DNA from: Gemella sanguinis ATCC 700632
GTDB taxonomy: Bacteria; Bacillota; Bacilli; Staphylococcales; Gemellaceae
Length of the DNA stretch: 64,000 bases
NCBI RefSeq assembly: GCF_000701685.1
Contig: NZ_JNJO01000005.1
Location: forward strand, 62,001 to 126,000
Direction: 5' to 3'
This document shows positions 1 through 8,215 of the stretch, piece by piece. Each line of letters opens with the position of its first letter. Position 1 is the stretch's first letter. The notes beneath the pieces are model-generated. The model had not been told where the DNA came from. It saw nothing but the letters and a program-made list of their open reading frames with translations, and made no database searches. The translations under genes were made by a program, and so were the position numbers.

Positions 1-29
1 AAAAATACAAAGAAGAAGATAAAAAATAA
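1..29 (+). CDS. possible 3' end of an upstream gene (partial)
   Basis: The third forward frame stays open from base 3 and encodes a short charged tail (KYKEEDKK) ending at a TAA at 27-29, immediately overlapping a strong terminator hairpin. This is what the last codons of an upstream plus-strand gene would look like. Only eight codons are visible, so neither the gene nor its product can be identified. Confidence 0.35.
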
Positions 30-70
30 TAGCTCTGAAAAACATATGAATAGAGCTATTATTTTTTTTA
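25..70 (+). terminator. intrinsic terminator
   Basis: A 12-bp perfect stem (AATAATAGCTCT at 25-36 with AGAGCTATTATT at 52-63) is followed by a T-run. It ends the transcript entering the window from the left. Confidence 0.85.
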
Positions 71-109
71 TGATAGAATTAGCTTAAAGATATAATTAGG
101 AGGGCAATT

Positions 110-364
110 ATGAAACCAATTTTATACTATGCAAAAGACTGTCCAGATACAAAACCATTCGTTGATAAATTAAATGAATTAGGGATTGTTTATGAAGAAG
201 TAGAAGTATTTACGTCTTTAAAAGATTTAAAACAGTTTTTATTTGTAAGAGATACTTATAAAGTATTTGATAAGATTAAAGGGAATATGCAGATAGGAAT
301 TCCTTGTTTAGTAGTAAGTGAATCTGAATGTATTTTAGATATAGATAAATTAAATGAATTATAA
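110..364 (+). CDS. glutaredoxin-like thiol protein with a CPDT motif
   Basis: This 84-residue protein has the size and fold signature of a glutaredoxin. A beta strand leads to a redox motif C11-P-D-T, and a cis-proline loop follows (GIPCLVV near residues 63-69). The second active-site cysteine of classical CPYC glutaredoxins is replaced by threonine, so a monothiol mechanism is expected; additional cysteines lie in GIPC and SEC near the C-terminus. It is probably cytosolic and may reduce or deglutathionylate an unknown partner. The start is supported by an AGGAGG site eight bases upstream. It sits alone between two terminators and is convergent with the adhesin gene. From family knowledge, CPDT-type small glutaredoxins occur in anaerobic and facultative bacteria, and I recall some relatives carrying selenocysteine at the cysteine position; here the codon is TGT. 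Confidence 0.75.
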   Translation: MKPILYYAKDCPDTKPFVDKLNELGIVYEEVEVFTSLKDLKQFLFVRDTYKVFDKIKGNMQIGIPCLVVSESECILDIDKLNEL

Positions 365-397
365 AAAAGGATAATTTTAAAAATTATCCTTTTTTGA
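363..397. terminator. bidirectional terminator between convergent genes
   Basis: AAAAAAGGATAATTTT pairs with AAAATTATCCTTTTTT across a minimal loop. A-run and T-run flanks let it serve both the plus-strand glutaredoxin-like gene and the minus-strand adhesin gene. Confidence 0.85.
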
Positions 398-404
398 TTT
401 TTTA

Positions 405-2789
405 TTAATCTTGATTTTGTTTTCTTCTTAACGCAGCACCTGCAAGTGTAAGTAAACCTAATCCTGCTAACGCAGAATTTGTACTAGTTTCACCAGTATT
501 TGGTAAATGTTTAGCTTTAACTTTGTTAGGTTTTACAGGTTTGTTTGGTTTGTTTGGTTTGTTTGGTTTGTTTGGTTTATTTGGTGGAGTTACTGGAGGT
601 GTTTGTGGTGTTGTTTTTTCAACTTCAATAACATTCTCATGCCATTTTATTTCTGGTTTTGTTGGCTCCACTGGTTTATTTGGAACTTCTACAACTTTAG
701 GAGTTGGAGGAGTAGGTTTAGTTGGTTCTGTTGGTGCAACTGGAGGAGTAGGTTTAGTTGGTTCTACTGGTTCTTTTCCAGGTTTTTGTGGAAGACCAAC
801 TTGTGAGTTTATTGCAAACCAATAAACTGTAGGTTGTCCAGAAGCATTTGCTCCGTTAGCAGTAAATACTAAATGACCATCAGTCATTTTTAATCCGGCA
901 CCACCATAGTATAAGTATTTAGAATTTGGATTATCCCATCCTTCTAATGTAGAAGAAGACTCACCATTGAAAACAGAACCATGTTCAATATATTGGTTAT
1001 CTTTAAGTGAAGTTACTTCTTTAGTGTTAGCATCATAAGTTACACTTGAATTTGGAATTGGAATAAATTTATTATTACCAACATTAACAAATTCTTGGTG
1101 TTCAATGTTTTCGAATTTTTTCTTAGGAGTAAATGTAATTTCTCCTGTGATTGAATTAATAGAATATGTACCAATTACATCATCTTTATCTTCGAATTTA
1201 TATTCTTCAGTTCCGATAGAGTGTCCGTTACCTCCTCCAGAAGCGTTCACTGAAGTAGCTGATGTTACTGATTCTTCGCTAACAGCAAATTCACTACCAT
1301 TCCATGTTGCTTTTTGAGTAACTACTTTTAGAGGGTTATCTGCAGAGATATTAACAGTTACTCCTGATCCAAAGTTTGCAGTTCCTGATTTTGTAACTAC
1401 AGCATTATTTTCAATACTCATTGAAGAACCGTCTGCATAAGGATTCCACGTACCACGTACAATATTTCCATTTGTATCTTTAGCTTCAACTGTTAATTCT
1501 CTTGGTTTATCACCGCTGTCTACATAAGAAGCACCAGTCCAGTGGTTAAGTGAGTTTAAAGCAACAATAGCATTATATTTTTGAAGGTCAAATTTATTCC
1601 CGGCATTATCATAAAACTCAACATCAACTGCTACTTTAACAGGTTTATCTTTATCTGTAGAAGCACCGACAGTTAGTGTTACAGTTGGATCGTTATTAAC
1701 TGCAGCGATTCCTTTTCCATCATTAGAAGGCAGGCTAAGTATTTCATAGCGGTAAATAACTCTTGTTATATCATTTTTAGATTTATCTTTTTCATTCATA
1801 TGAGATTGGTTTAATCCATCATAAGTTACAACGAATTTATCACCTTCTTTAATTTGAACGTATTCAACTTCATTATTAGCCCATGGACTTGTAGAAACTA
1901 TATCGTCACTAGTTAATTTATTAGAGTCGTATTGAGCTACGTTACTTGTGTTTAATCTAGCTTGAGCTTCACGAGTTAAATATGTGCTTATTCCATCAAT
2001 TTTATGTGTTGCATTATTTTCGCGTTGGAATGTTAAATCTTGAACAGTTTCAACTTCTTTAATATCTCTATAATTACTGTCGTTTACATATTTATCATAT
2101 GCTTCTTTAGCATCTTGGAATTGTTTAAGTAATATTTTGTATTCTGCTAAATTCTTTTCGTAAGTTGAAAGATCATTGTTGTATTTTGCAAGAGCAGAAT
2201 CATATGCAGCTTTATCTGTTACATATTTATTGTATGCAGTATTATAAGCTTGTAATTCTTTATTGTATTTAGCTTTATTTTCTTTATTAACAGCATTAGC
2301 TGCTTCTTTTTCAGCTACTTTTTTATCGTAACTTTGTTTAGCTTCATTATATTTTTCTTTTTCAGTTGTATAATCTTTAACAGATGCTTGAATTTCTTCA
2401 GCTTGTTTTAAATTATCTTTTACAGCAGATTCAATATTTTCTTTTACTTCAGTTTTTTCTTTAGTAACTGTTAAATCTTCTTTTTTAGCAGAGTCAACAG
2501 CTTTTTCTAAAGATGGTGTTACAACTTTATAAGTGTTTTTTTCTACATTTGCTTTTTTTTCAGTAGATACTAATTCTGTTGTAGAGTTAGTTTCTTTTTG
2601 TAGATTTTTATCAGTATTAGTAGTAGAAGAAGCTACTGCTTCTGTTGATGATACATCAGCAGCTTCAACGGCACTAGTACCTAGGAAAAAGAAACCTACG
2701 GCAATAACTGCTGAAACTACTCCTTTTCCTCCTATCTTTCTAAGTGAATAATGAAATTTTTTCTCATTTTGATTATGAATATTTTTCAT
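405..2789 (-). CDS. YSIRK/LPXTG cell-wall-anchored GbpC/antigen I/II-like adhesin
   Basis: This 794-residue surface protein starts at the ATG at 2789, chosen because GGAGGA lies just upstream; an ATG four codons earlier overlaps that site. It has a YSIRK-type signal (YSLRKIGGKG, about residues 15-24) ending near AVEAAD. A long charged Lys/Glu/Ala-rich region with coiled-coil character follows (about 45-240). The central part (about 250-680) resembles the GbpC/Spa (antigen I/II variable) domain, with phrases such as FVVTYDGLNQS and VYWFAINSQVGLP. A Pro/Lys-rich wall-spanning stretch with NKP repeats leads to a sorting signal LPNTG (762-766), a hydrophobic segment and RRKQNQD. Sortase should anchor it to peptidoglycan. 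Host or glucan ligand binding is inferred from the family; the actual ligand is unknown. The gene stands alone with its own promoter. Confidence 0.88.
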   Translation of the reverse strand: MKNIHNQNEKKFHYSLRKIGGKGVVSAVIAVGFFFLGTSAVEAADVSSTEAVASSTTNTDKNLQKETNSTTELVSTEKKANVEKNTYKVVTPSLEKAVDSAKKEDLTVTKEKTEVKENIESAVKDNLKQAEEIQASVKDYTTEKEKYNEAKQSYDKKVAEKEAANAVNKENKAKYNKELQAYNTAYNKYVTDKAAYDSALAKYNNDLSTYEKNLAEYKILLKQFQDAKEAYDKYVNDSNYRDIKEVETVQDLTFQRENNATHKIDGISTYLTREAQARLNTSNVAQYDSNKLTSDDIVSTSPWANNEVEYVQIKEGDKFVVTYDGLNQSHMNEKDKSKNDITRVIYRYEILSLPSNDGKGIAAVNNDPTVTLTVGASTDKDKPVKVAVDVEFYDNAGNKFDLQKYNAIVALNSLNHWTGASYVDSGDKPRELTVEAKDTNGNIVRGTWNPYADGSSMSIENNAVVTKSGTANFGSGVTVNISADNPLKVVTQKATWNGSEFAVSEESVTSATSVNASGGGNGHSIGTEEYKFEDKDDVIGTYSINSITGEITFTPKKKFENIEHQEFVNVGNNKFIPIPNSSVTYDANTKEVTSLKDNQYIEHGSVFNGESSSTLEGWDNPNSKYLYYGGAGLKMTDGHLVFTANGANASGQPTVYWFAINSQVGLPQKPGKEPVEPTKPTPPVAPTEPTKPTPPTPKVVEVPNKPVEPTKPEIKWHENVIEVEKTTPQTPPVTPPNKPNKPNKPNKPNKPVKPNKVKAKHLPNTGETSTNSALAGLGLLTLAGAALRRKQNQD
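541..585 (-). repeat. 9-bp tandem repeat encoding NKP units
   Basis: Four perfect copies and one variant copy of the 9-mer TTGTTTGGT (plus-strand reading) encode consecutive Asn-Lys-Pro triplets in the wall-spanning region of the adhesin. Such arrays can change copy number by slippage without breaking the frame. Confidence 0.9.
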
Positions 2790-2871
2790 AATATCCTCCA
2801 TAGTATAATTATTTTTTTCTGCATCAGTGTTAATAATATTTGATTTTTATAATAATACACATGAGCAACTT

Positions 2872-2900
2872 ATTATACCACGACATCTTATGAAAAACAA
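2872..2900 (-). promoter_or_regulatory. sigma-A promoter of the adhesin gene
   Basis: Read on the minus strand, TTGTTT (2900-2895) and TATAAT (2877-2872) are separated by 17 bp, about 83 bp before the start codon. Confidence 0.6.
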
Positions 2901-3170
2901 GAAATCAGTTTCATTTTTTTATATATTTTACAACTTAAACATTAAATTAGATATAGGGTAACGTATACCATTTTTTTGAAAACATACAATAATAGAAAAT
3001 AAACTAGTAAATTGAATTCTAATTAATTATTATCTACATAAATTTCCTTTAGAAATATCTATAAAAAAATTAATCTAATTCAGTGAATGGGATAGTAATT
3101 TAAGAAATTTGTATTATAATGTATTTTGCTATAAAATATTATTAATTAAAACGTTATAAGGAATTTAAGA
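2901..3170. other. AT-rich intergenic stretch between divergent genes
   Basis: About 270 bases between the adhesin promoter and the PAP2 gene. A TATAAT at about 3114-3119 may be the -10 box for the PAP2-ugtP transcript, though no good -35 is visible. No coding frame, repeat or RNA structure was recognised. Confidence 0.5.
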
Positions 3171-3788
3171 ATGAATAAGAATAATTTTAAGATACTAATT
3201 ACAGTTGTAATATTAACTTTTTTATTTTTATCACAAGGTTATAATAATATTTTAAAGCCATTTGATTTAAAAATAATAAGTTATATTCAAAGTTTAGAAA
3301 ATGAATACTTAACAGTATTTTATAAAATGATAACTATTATCGCTGATACATATCAAAGTGCTATAATTACAATATTATTAGTTACATTTTTATATTTTAA
3401 AAAACACTATAGAGAAGCGCTGTTTTTAGCGATAACAATGACTACATGCGGCCTTGCCATGCCATTGCTTAAAAATATCTTTAGAAGGGAACGTCCTAAT
3501 TTTTACAGGTTAATAGAAATAAGTGGATATAGCTTTCCAAGTGGACACACTACATCGGCAACAACTATGTATTTAACACTTGCAATTATTCTATTAAGTA
3601 TCATGAAGAAGTTAAATAAATATTTTGTTTTTAGCATTGCAGTATTAGGAATTGTCATTATTGGCAGTTCTAGAATTTATTTAGGTGTCCACTATCCAAC
3701 AGATGTTATGGCTGGAATTTGCTTAGGTATTAGTATAGTGAGTACAGTATATTGTTTATATTATAGTAATCCGAGTGAGGAGGATTAA
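3171..3788 (+). CDS. PAP2-family membrane phosphatase
   Basis: This 205-residue polytopic membrane protein carries the three acid-phosphatase signatures of the PAP2 superfamily: KNIFRRERPN (about 103-112), SFPSGHTTSA (about 122-131) and SRIYLGVHYPTDVMAG (about 167-182). The conserved Lys/Arg, Ser-Gly-His and Arg/His-Asp residues are all present. It probably dephosphorylates a lipid phosphate at the outer membrane face, such as undecaprenyl pyrophosphate, phosphatidic acid or phosphatidylglycerophosphate; the substrate cannot be told from sequence. The stop is three bases before the UgtP-like glycosyltransferase, whose ribosome binding site lies in this gene's last codons. The two are clearly co-transcribed, which suggests a role in glycolipid or lipoteichoic acid lipid turnover. 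A second PAP2 gene lies at 15753. Confidence 0.85.
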   Translation: MNKNNFKILITVVILTFLFLSQGYNNILKPFDLKIISYIQSLENEYLTVFYKMITIIADTYQSAIITILLVTFLYFKKHYREALFLAITMTTCGLAMPLLKNIFRRERPNFYRLIEISGYSFPSGHTTSATTMYLTLAIILLSIMKKLNKYFVFSIAVLGIVIIGSSRIYLGVHYPTDVMAGICLGISIVSTVYCLYYSNPSEED

Positions 3789-3791
3789 TTA

Positions 3792-4889
3792 ATGAAAAAG
3801 GTTTTATTACTAACAGGTTCCTTTGGAAATGGGCATATTCAGGTATCAAATAGCTTAAAGGATGAATTTAAGAAAAATTATAATAGTGAAGTGTCAATAG
3901 TAGAATCTGATTTGTTTTTAGAAGCACATCCTAATTTAACACCGATATTAAAAGAATTGTACCTATATAGTTTTTCTTATTTTAGAGATATTTATGGATA
4001 TTTATATTACGCTGGAAAAAGGCATAAGAATATGTCTTCTTATAGATACTTTAGTTATCATTATTTAAGGAAGCTTGTGGAGAAAGAATCTCCGGATATT
4101 ATTGTTTCAGTATTTCCTACACCAGCATTGTCTTTATTAGAGAGTACTGATATTCCAATTGTAAATGTTGTTACAGATTATTATTTTCATAAAAGTTGGT
4201 TAACTAAAAATGCTTATAGATATTTTGTTTCAAATGAGGATTCCAAAATGGCATTTGTCGAAGCAGGTGTTGATTTAGATAAAGTAAAAGTTCTAGGAAT
4301 ACCGATAAATACTAAGTTTGATGAAAAAGTAGATAAGAAGAGCTGGTATGAAGAAAATAATTTATCTTTAGATAAAAAGACAATATTATTATCTGCAGGT
4401 GCATTCGGGGTATCAAATAATTTTCAAGATATAATTAATAATATTCTCGATATTGGAGATTTACAAGTTATTATAATCTGTGGGAAAAATAATCAATTAA
4501 AAATGAAACTAGAGAAAAATTTTGAAGGAAATAAAAATATCAAAATTATTGGTTACACAGATGATATGAGAGAATGGATGCAAACATCTGATGTATTAAT
4601 TACAAAGGCAGGTGGAGTTACGATTTCTGAGGCGTTAGCTAGTACAGTCCCTTTAATTCTTTTAAATCCAGTGCCTGGCCAGGAAAGAGAAAATGCAAAA
4701 TATTTCGAAAGGAACGGATTAGCAAAAATAGCATATACAGAAAGTGAAATCATTGAACATTTAACATATTTTTTATATGAGGAGAATTTAAAACTAGTTA
4801 GAAATAAAATGAAATTATTTTACCTTCCGCATAGCACACAAAATATATGCAAGGCTATTCTAAGTATATTAAATAAAAGAAAAAATTAA
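3792..4889 (+). CDS. ugtP: UgtP-like diacylglycerol glucosyltransferase (GT28/MGDG synthase family)
   Basis: This 365-residue protein begins KKVLLLTGSFGNGHIQVSNSL, the N-terminal motif of the MGDG-synthase/UgtP glycosyltransferases. The C-terminal GT-B donor-binding half has VLITKAGGVTISEALA and a QERENAKYFERNGLA segment typical of the MurG/UgtP fold. The family transfers glucose or galactose from a UDP-sugar to diacylglycerol, making the glycolipid anchor of lipoteichoic acid on the cytoplasmic membrane face. It is coupled to the upstream PAP2 gene. B. subtilis UgtP is a little longer (382 residues), so this is near normal length. No terminator is obvious directly after it. The exact sugar and number of additions are uncertain. 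Confidence 0.82.
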   Translation: MKKVLLLTGSFGNGHIQVSNSLKDEFKKNYNSEVSIVESDLFLEAHPNLTPILKELYLYSFSYFRDIYGYLYYAGKRHKNMSSYRYFSYHYLRKLVEKESPDIIVSVFPTPALSLLESTDIPIVNVVTDYYFHKSWLTKNAYRYFVSNEDSKMAFVEAGVDLDKVKVLGIPINTKFDEKVDKKSWYEENNLSLDKKTILLSAGAFGVSNNFQDIINNILDIGDLQVIIICGKNNQLKMKLEKNFEGNKNIKIIGYTDDMREWMQTSDVLITKAGGVTISEALASTVPLILLNPVPGQERENAKYFERNGLAKIAYTESEIIEHLTYFLYEENLKLVRNKMKLFYLPHSTQNICKAILSILNKRKN

Positions 4890-5284
4890 GTAACGTGTTA
4901 TGATGTGAATGATTATCAATTAATAGGATATCACTTGTAAAAAAGATAGAAAATTGGTAAGATTACTATAGAATAATTTGGTATATACAAAATCACTGGA
5001 AATAGAGTGAAATTGTAGATATTTAATAGAATATTGAGTTAAATTAATTTTTTTTATCTGTAATTTACATAGTATTTAAATATAATAGGTCGACTGACAG
5101 AATAGTTAGTGAGGGCCTTTTATTTTATTTATATATAATACAACGCATATTAAAAATACGAGATACTCTAATTTATTCTATAATAAAAGTACTTTGTATA
5201 GAGTTGTTGAATCAGGAATTATTTATACAAGTATAAAAAAGGGAAGAGAAGTTTTTAATTATTCTAATAAATCTATAAGTAAAA
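4890..5284. other. non-coding interval with a possible decayed reading frame
   Basis: About 400 bases without an intact gene. One forward frame is open from about 5110 to a TGA near 5335, encoding about 75 residues (including STLYRVVESGIIYTS and KKGREVFNYSNKS), but it has no plausible start codon or ribosome binding site and runs into the terminator at 5285. It may be a gene remnant or chance. No repeats or RNA family were recognised. Confidence 0.35.
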
Positions 5285-5324
5285 GGTGTAAATCATTTGA
5301 TTTTAGTGATTTACACTCTTTTTT
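5285..5324 (+). terminator. terminator-like hairpin before the MBL-fold gene
   Basis: GGTGTAAATCA pairs with TGATTTACAC(T) across an 11-base loop and is followed by a T-run. It could end the PAP2-ugtP transcript or a lost gene in the preceding interval. Confidence 0.75.
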
Positions 5325-5376
5325 ATTAAAACTATGATATAATTTATAGTAGAATTTTATGAGGAGGGATAGCAAG

Positions 5377-6480
5377 ATGAAAAAAAAGTCTATGCTAATG
5401 TTATTAGGTAGTACCATAGCACTGAGCGTTTTATATTTGCAAAATCCTATTTTTGGAAGAATACCAAGGAAAGAACGTAAAAAAAAGATTTTAGAATCAA
5501 AGAATTATTATAATGGACAATTTAATAATATTGAAAATACACCTTCAATACCTGAAGATACAGGTATTCTTGATATACTAGGTACTCTTTTTTCAGTGCA
5601 CGAGGACAATAGACCTAAATCAGAAATTCCTCATATAAAGACAGATTTAAAGAAATTATCGGAAAGTAATGATAATTATTACATTTGGTTTGGGCATTCT
5701 TCATATCTTATCCAAATTTCAGGTGTGAAATATTTAATAGATCCTGTCTTTAGCGGATCAGTTTCACCGGCACCAGGGTCAGGTAAGGCGTTTAAAGGTG
5801 CTGATTATTATGATGTTGAAATGTTACCTGAAAAAATAGATTATTTAATTATTTCTCATGACCACTATGATCATTTAGATTATGATACTGTGAAAAAATT
5901 GAAAGATATGGTTGGAAAGGTTATTGTTCCACTTGGAGTAGGTGAACACTTTGAATATTGGGGATATTCGCCTGAGAAAATTATTGAATTATCTTGGGAT
6001 GAGGAAAATCATCTTGAAGAGAATGTAAAAATAATTTCTGTACCATCTAGACATGCTTCGGGAAGACTATTTCCCTTAAACAATACCTTATGGACATCAT
6101 ATATTTTATATGTAGATGGTAAGAAAATCTTTCTTGGTGGGGATAGTTCATACGGGAAGCATTTTAAGAAAATTAGAGAAAAATATGGTGAAGTAGATAT
6201 CGCTATTTTAGAAAATGGACAATACAATAAGAATTGGAAGTACAGTCATCTTTTTCCTGAAGAAACCTTAAAGGTTACAGTGGAGCTTGGTGCAAAGTAC
6301 TTAATACCAGTTCATAATTCAAAATTTACTTTAGCACCGCATGCATGGTATGAACCATTAAGAGAGCTAGTAAAAATAAATGATAAAAAATATAAAATAC
6401 CAGTTATAACACCGATTATTGGAGAAGTTATCGATTTAAATAATTTAAATAAGATAAAAACAAAACACTGGTTTGAGTAA
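5377..6480 (+). CDS. membrane-anchored MBL-fold hydrolase (NAPE-PLD/UlaG-like)
   Basis: This 367-residue metallo-beta-lactamase-fold protein starts at 5377; an ATG at 5359 overlaps the GAGGAGGG ribosome binding site and is rejected. An N-terminal hydrophobic segment (about residues 3-20) suggests a membrane anchor or uncleaved signal. The beta-lactamase fold follows: WFGHSSYLIQI and YLIDPVF, the metal-binding HDHYDHLD, a further histidine (SRHASGR), GGDSSYG, and a final histidine region (VPVHNSKFTLAPHAWYEP). These are hallmarks of the branch that includes N-acyl-phosphatidylethanolamine phospholipase D and bacterial relatives. Two-metal hydrolysis of a phosphodiester or lipid is plausible; the substrate is unknown. 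It is followed by a pentapeptide-repeat gene 26 bases downstream. Confidence 0.8.
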   Translation: MKKKSMLMLLGSTIALSVLYLQNPIFGRIPRKERKKKILESKNYYNGQFNNIENTPSIPEDTGILDILGTLFSVHEDNRPKSEIPHIKTDLKKLSESNDNYYIWFGHSSYLIQISGVKYLIDPVFSGSVSPAPGSGKAFKGADYYDVEMLPEKIDYLIISHDHYDHLDYDTVKKLKDMVGKVIVPLGVGEHFEYWGYSPEKIIELSWDEENHLEENVKIISVPSRHASGRLFPLNNTLWTSYILYVDGKKIFLGGDSSYGKHFKKIREKYGEVDIAILENGQYNKNWKYSHLFPEETLKVTVELGAKYLIPVHNSKFTLAPHAWYEPLRELVKINDKKYKIPVITPIIGEVIDLNNLNKIKTKHWFE

Positions 6481-6506
6481 TCGAAAAATACTAGGGGATA
6501 TAATTT

Positions 6507-7196
6507 ATGGAAAAAATTAGTTTAGAAGAGTTTAAAACAAGGTTATATAATAAAGAAACAGATTTTTCAAATATTATTATAGAGGATATGGATTTAGAAA
6601 ATTTTGATCTAAGTAATAGAGATTTTTCTTATTCAAACTTTATATGTGTAAACTTAAAGGGTGTGGATTTTTCATTTTCTAATCTTGAGAATAGTTTATT
6701 AGATGATTGTAATTTAGAAAATTCACTATTAATAAATTCTAATTTACAGCATGCGTCAATGAGAAGAACAAATTTAAAAAATGCGAATATTGAGGAAGCT
6801 AATCTTTATGCTGCGGTATTAGAAGCGGCAAACTTAGATAATATAAAGTATAATGACAAGACTAAGTTTTTTAGTCTATACTGTCCGGAAAAAGGAGCAT
6901 TTATAGCTTATAAAAAAGGGTTAAATAATAGGATAATAAAGCTGTTAATCCCTGGAGATGCGAAGAGAGTATCTGCAACTAGAAACTGTTGCAGATGTGA
7001 TAAAGCAAAAGTAGTAGAAATTAGTGATTTTGAGAAAGAGAAATATTATGACGAAGCATGGTCAACAGTTGCAGAAGGTTTTTGTTATAAACTTGGAAGT
7101 TGGGTTTATGCTGAAAATTTTAACGAAGATCGTTGGTATGATTCAACTGGTGGTATTCATTTTTGGATGACAAGAGAAGAGGCAAAAAAATATTAA
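6507..7196 (+). CDS. pentapeptide-repeat protein with a C-terminal accessory domain
   Basis: This 229-residue protein has about 15 tandem A(D/N)LXX-type repeats in its first half (for example NFDLSNRDFSYSNFICVNL and LKNANIEEANLYAAVLEAANL), which fold as a right-handed quadrilateral beta helix. The second half (from about 125) contains NCCRCDKAKV, EAWSTVAEGFCYKLGSWVYAENFNEDRWYDST and ends in HFWMTREEAKKY. That resembles a domain of unknown function (DUF5758-like, from memory) often fused to such repeats in phage and Firmicute proteins. No signal peptide is seen, so it is probably cytosolic. No enzymatic role can be assigned. It lies between the MBL-fold hydrolase and truA, ten bases before truA, so it may be in the same transcript. 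Confidence 0.7.
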   Translation: MEKISLEEFKTRLYNKETDFSNIIIEDMDLENFDLSNRDFSYSNFICVNLKGVDFSFSNLENSLLDDCNLENSLLINSNLQHASMRRTNLKNANIEEANLYAAVLEAANLDNIKYNDKTKFFSLYCPEKGAFIAYKKGLNNRIIKLLIPGDAKRVSATRNCCRCDKAKVVEISDFEKEKYYDEAWSTVAEGFCYKLGSWVYAENFNEDRWYDSTGGIHFWMTREEAKKY

Positions 7197-7206
7197 TAAG
7201 GAGATA

Positions 7207-7998
7207 ATGGTGAGAGTAGTTTTAATATGCAGATATGATGGAAGTAAGTATCATGGTTTTCAAATACAGCCGAATAATAATACTATCCAAGAAGAGATAG
7301 AGAAAAGTTTAAGAAAAATTCATAAAAAAGATGTTAGAATTTATATGAGTGGAAGAACTGATAGTGGAGTGCATGCCTATGGACAAGTCTTACACTTTGA
7401 TACGGATTTAAATATTCCTACAGATGGTTGGGTTAAAGCGATAAATGCTATGATACCAAAGGACATAAGAATTGTATCAGCTAAAGTAGTTAATGATGAA
7501 TTCCATGTTAGGTATAATAGTATCAAAAAAACATATATTTATAAATTGTACGTAGGTAGAGAGATAGATCCGTTTTTAATTAATTATGTTGGCCAGCATA
7601 AATTTAACTTTAACTTTGATAAAGCTAAAGAAACTCTACAATATTTTATAGGAGAACATGATTTTTCATCATTTTGTTCAAAAAATACTAGTGTAGAAGA
7701 TAAAGTTAGAGTAATTTATAGTTTCAAAGTGGACCGTGATAATCAGAATGATAATATAATTAAATTTGAGATTACAGGCAATGGATTTTTATATAATATG
7801 GTAAGAATTATAATAGGTACTATCCAAGATGTTGCGGCAGGGAAATATGAGCCGGAATATATACAAGAAATACTTGATAAGAAAGAAAGAAGTTTTGCAG
7901 GACCTAAAGCAGATGCATCAGGATTATATTTGAAAGAAGTATTGTATGATAACGATGAAGTTAATGAGTTTATTAAAACCACGCTAGAGCTATATTAA
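7207..7998 (+). CDS. truA: tRNA pseudouridine(38-40) synthase TruA
   Basis: This 263-residue enzyme isomerises uridines 38-40 in the anticodon stem-loop of many tRNAs. The catalytic motif SGRTDSGVHAYGQ (about 48-60) contains the nucleophilic aspartate. YDGSKYHGFQIQP at the N-terminus and FEITGNGFLYNMVRII near the C-terminus are characteristic of TruA. Length is typical. The ATG at 7207 follows AAGGAG with normal spacing; a GTG one codon later is the only competing start. In many Firmicutes truA follows ecfT; here the ECF genes lie about 20 kb away. Confidence 0.95.
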   Translation: MVRVVLICRYDGSKYHGFQIQPNNNTIQEEIEKSLRKIHKKDVRIYMSGRTDSGVHAYGQVLHFDTDLNIPTDGWVKAINAMIPKDIRIVSAKVVNDEFHVRYNSIKKTYIYKLYVGREIDPFLINYVGQHKFNFNFDKAKETLQYFIGEHDFSSFCSKNTSVEDKVRVIYSFKVDRDNQNDNIIKFEITGNGFLYNMVRIIIGTIQDVAAGKYEPEYIQEILDKKERSFAGPKADASGLYLKEVLYDNDEVNEFIKTTLELY

Positions 7999-8071
7999 TA
8001 TAATTTTATATGTATAGAATTAATTAATATTAATTAAATTTGTAAATAGTTAAAAAAATATATATTTCTAG

Positions 8072-8100
8072 TTGACGAGAGTTACTAGATGTGTTAGAAT
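8072..8100 (+). promoter_or_regulatory. sigma-A promoter for rplU-prp-rpmA
   Basis: TTGACG (8072-8077) and TAGAAT (8095-8100) are separated by 17 bp, immediately before the structured L21 leader. Placement and near-consensus boxes make this the likely start of the ribosomal protein transcript. Confidence 0.8.
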
Positions 8101-8103
8101 TGA

Positions 8104-8200
8104 AATGTTGAGTAGCTCCTAAAATAGCTACTACAACCGCACGTATAAGGTATAAAAGTGAGAAATCCACCTTATGTGGCGAGTCTTAGTAAAAAATATT
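8104..8200 (+). promoter_or_regulatory. L21-type ribosomal protein leader RNA
   Basis: Between the promoter and rplU is a structured leader of about 100 nt. One hairpin pairs AGTAGCT (8111-8117) with AGCTACT (8126-8132). A second pairs ATAAGGT (8145-8151) with ACCTTAT (8169-8175). Position before rplU and the hairpin arrangement match the L21 leader known upstream of rplU in Firmicutes, thought to bind L21 for feedback control. I have not matched it to the covariance model. Confidence 0.7.
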
Positions 8201-8215
8201 TAAGGAGGTGCAGAT

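Noticed and set aside
507-825. Plus-strand open frames of about 100 codons opposite the adhesin gene
   Set aside because: They are low-complexity Phe/Trp/Gly-rich shadows of the NKP and PTKP repeats, with no ribosome binding site.
8080-8130. TRAP binding site in the rplU leader (several GAG/TAG triplets)
   Set aside because: Only a few irregularly spaced triplets occur, far from the regular 9-11 repeats TRAP needs. The stretch fits an L21-type leader better.
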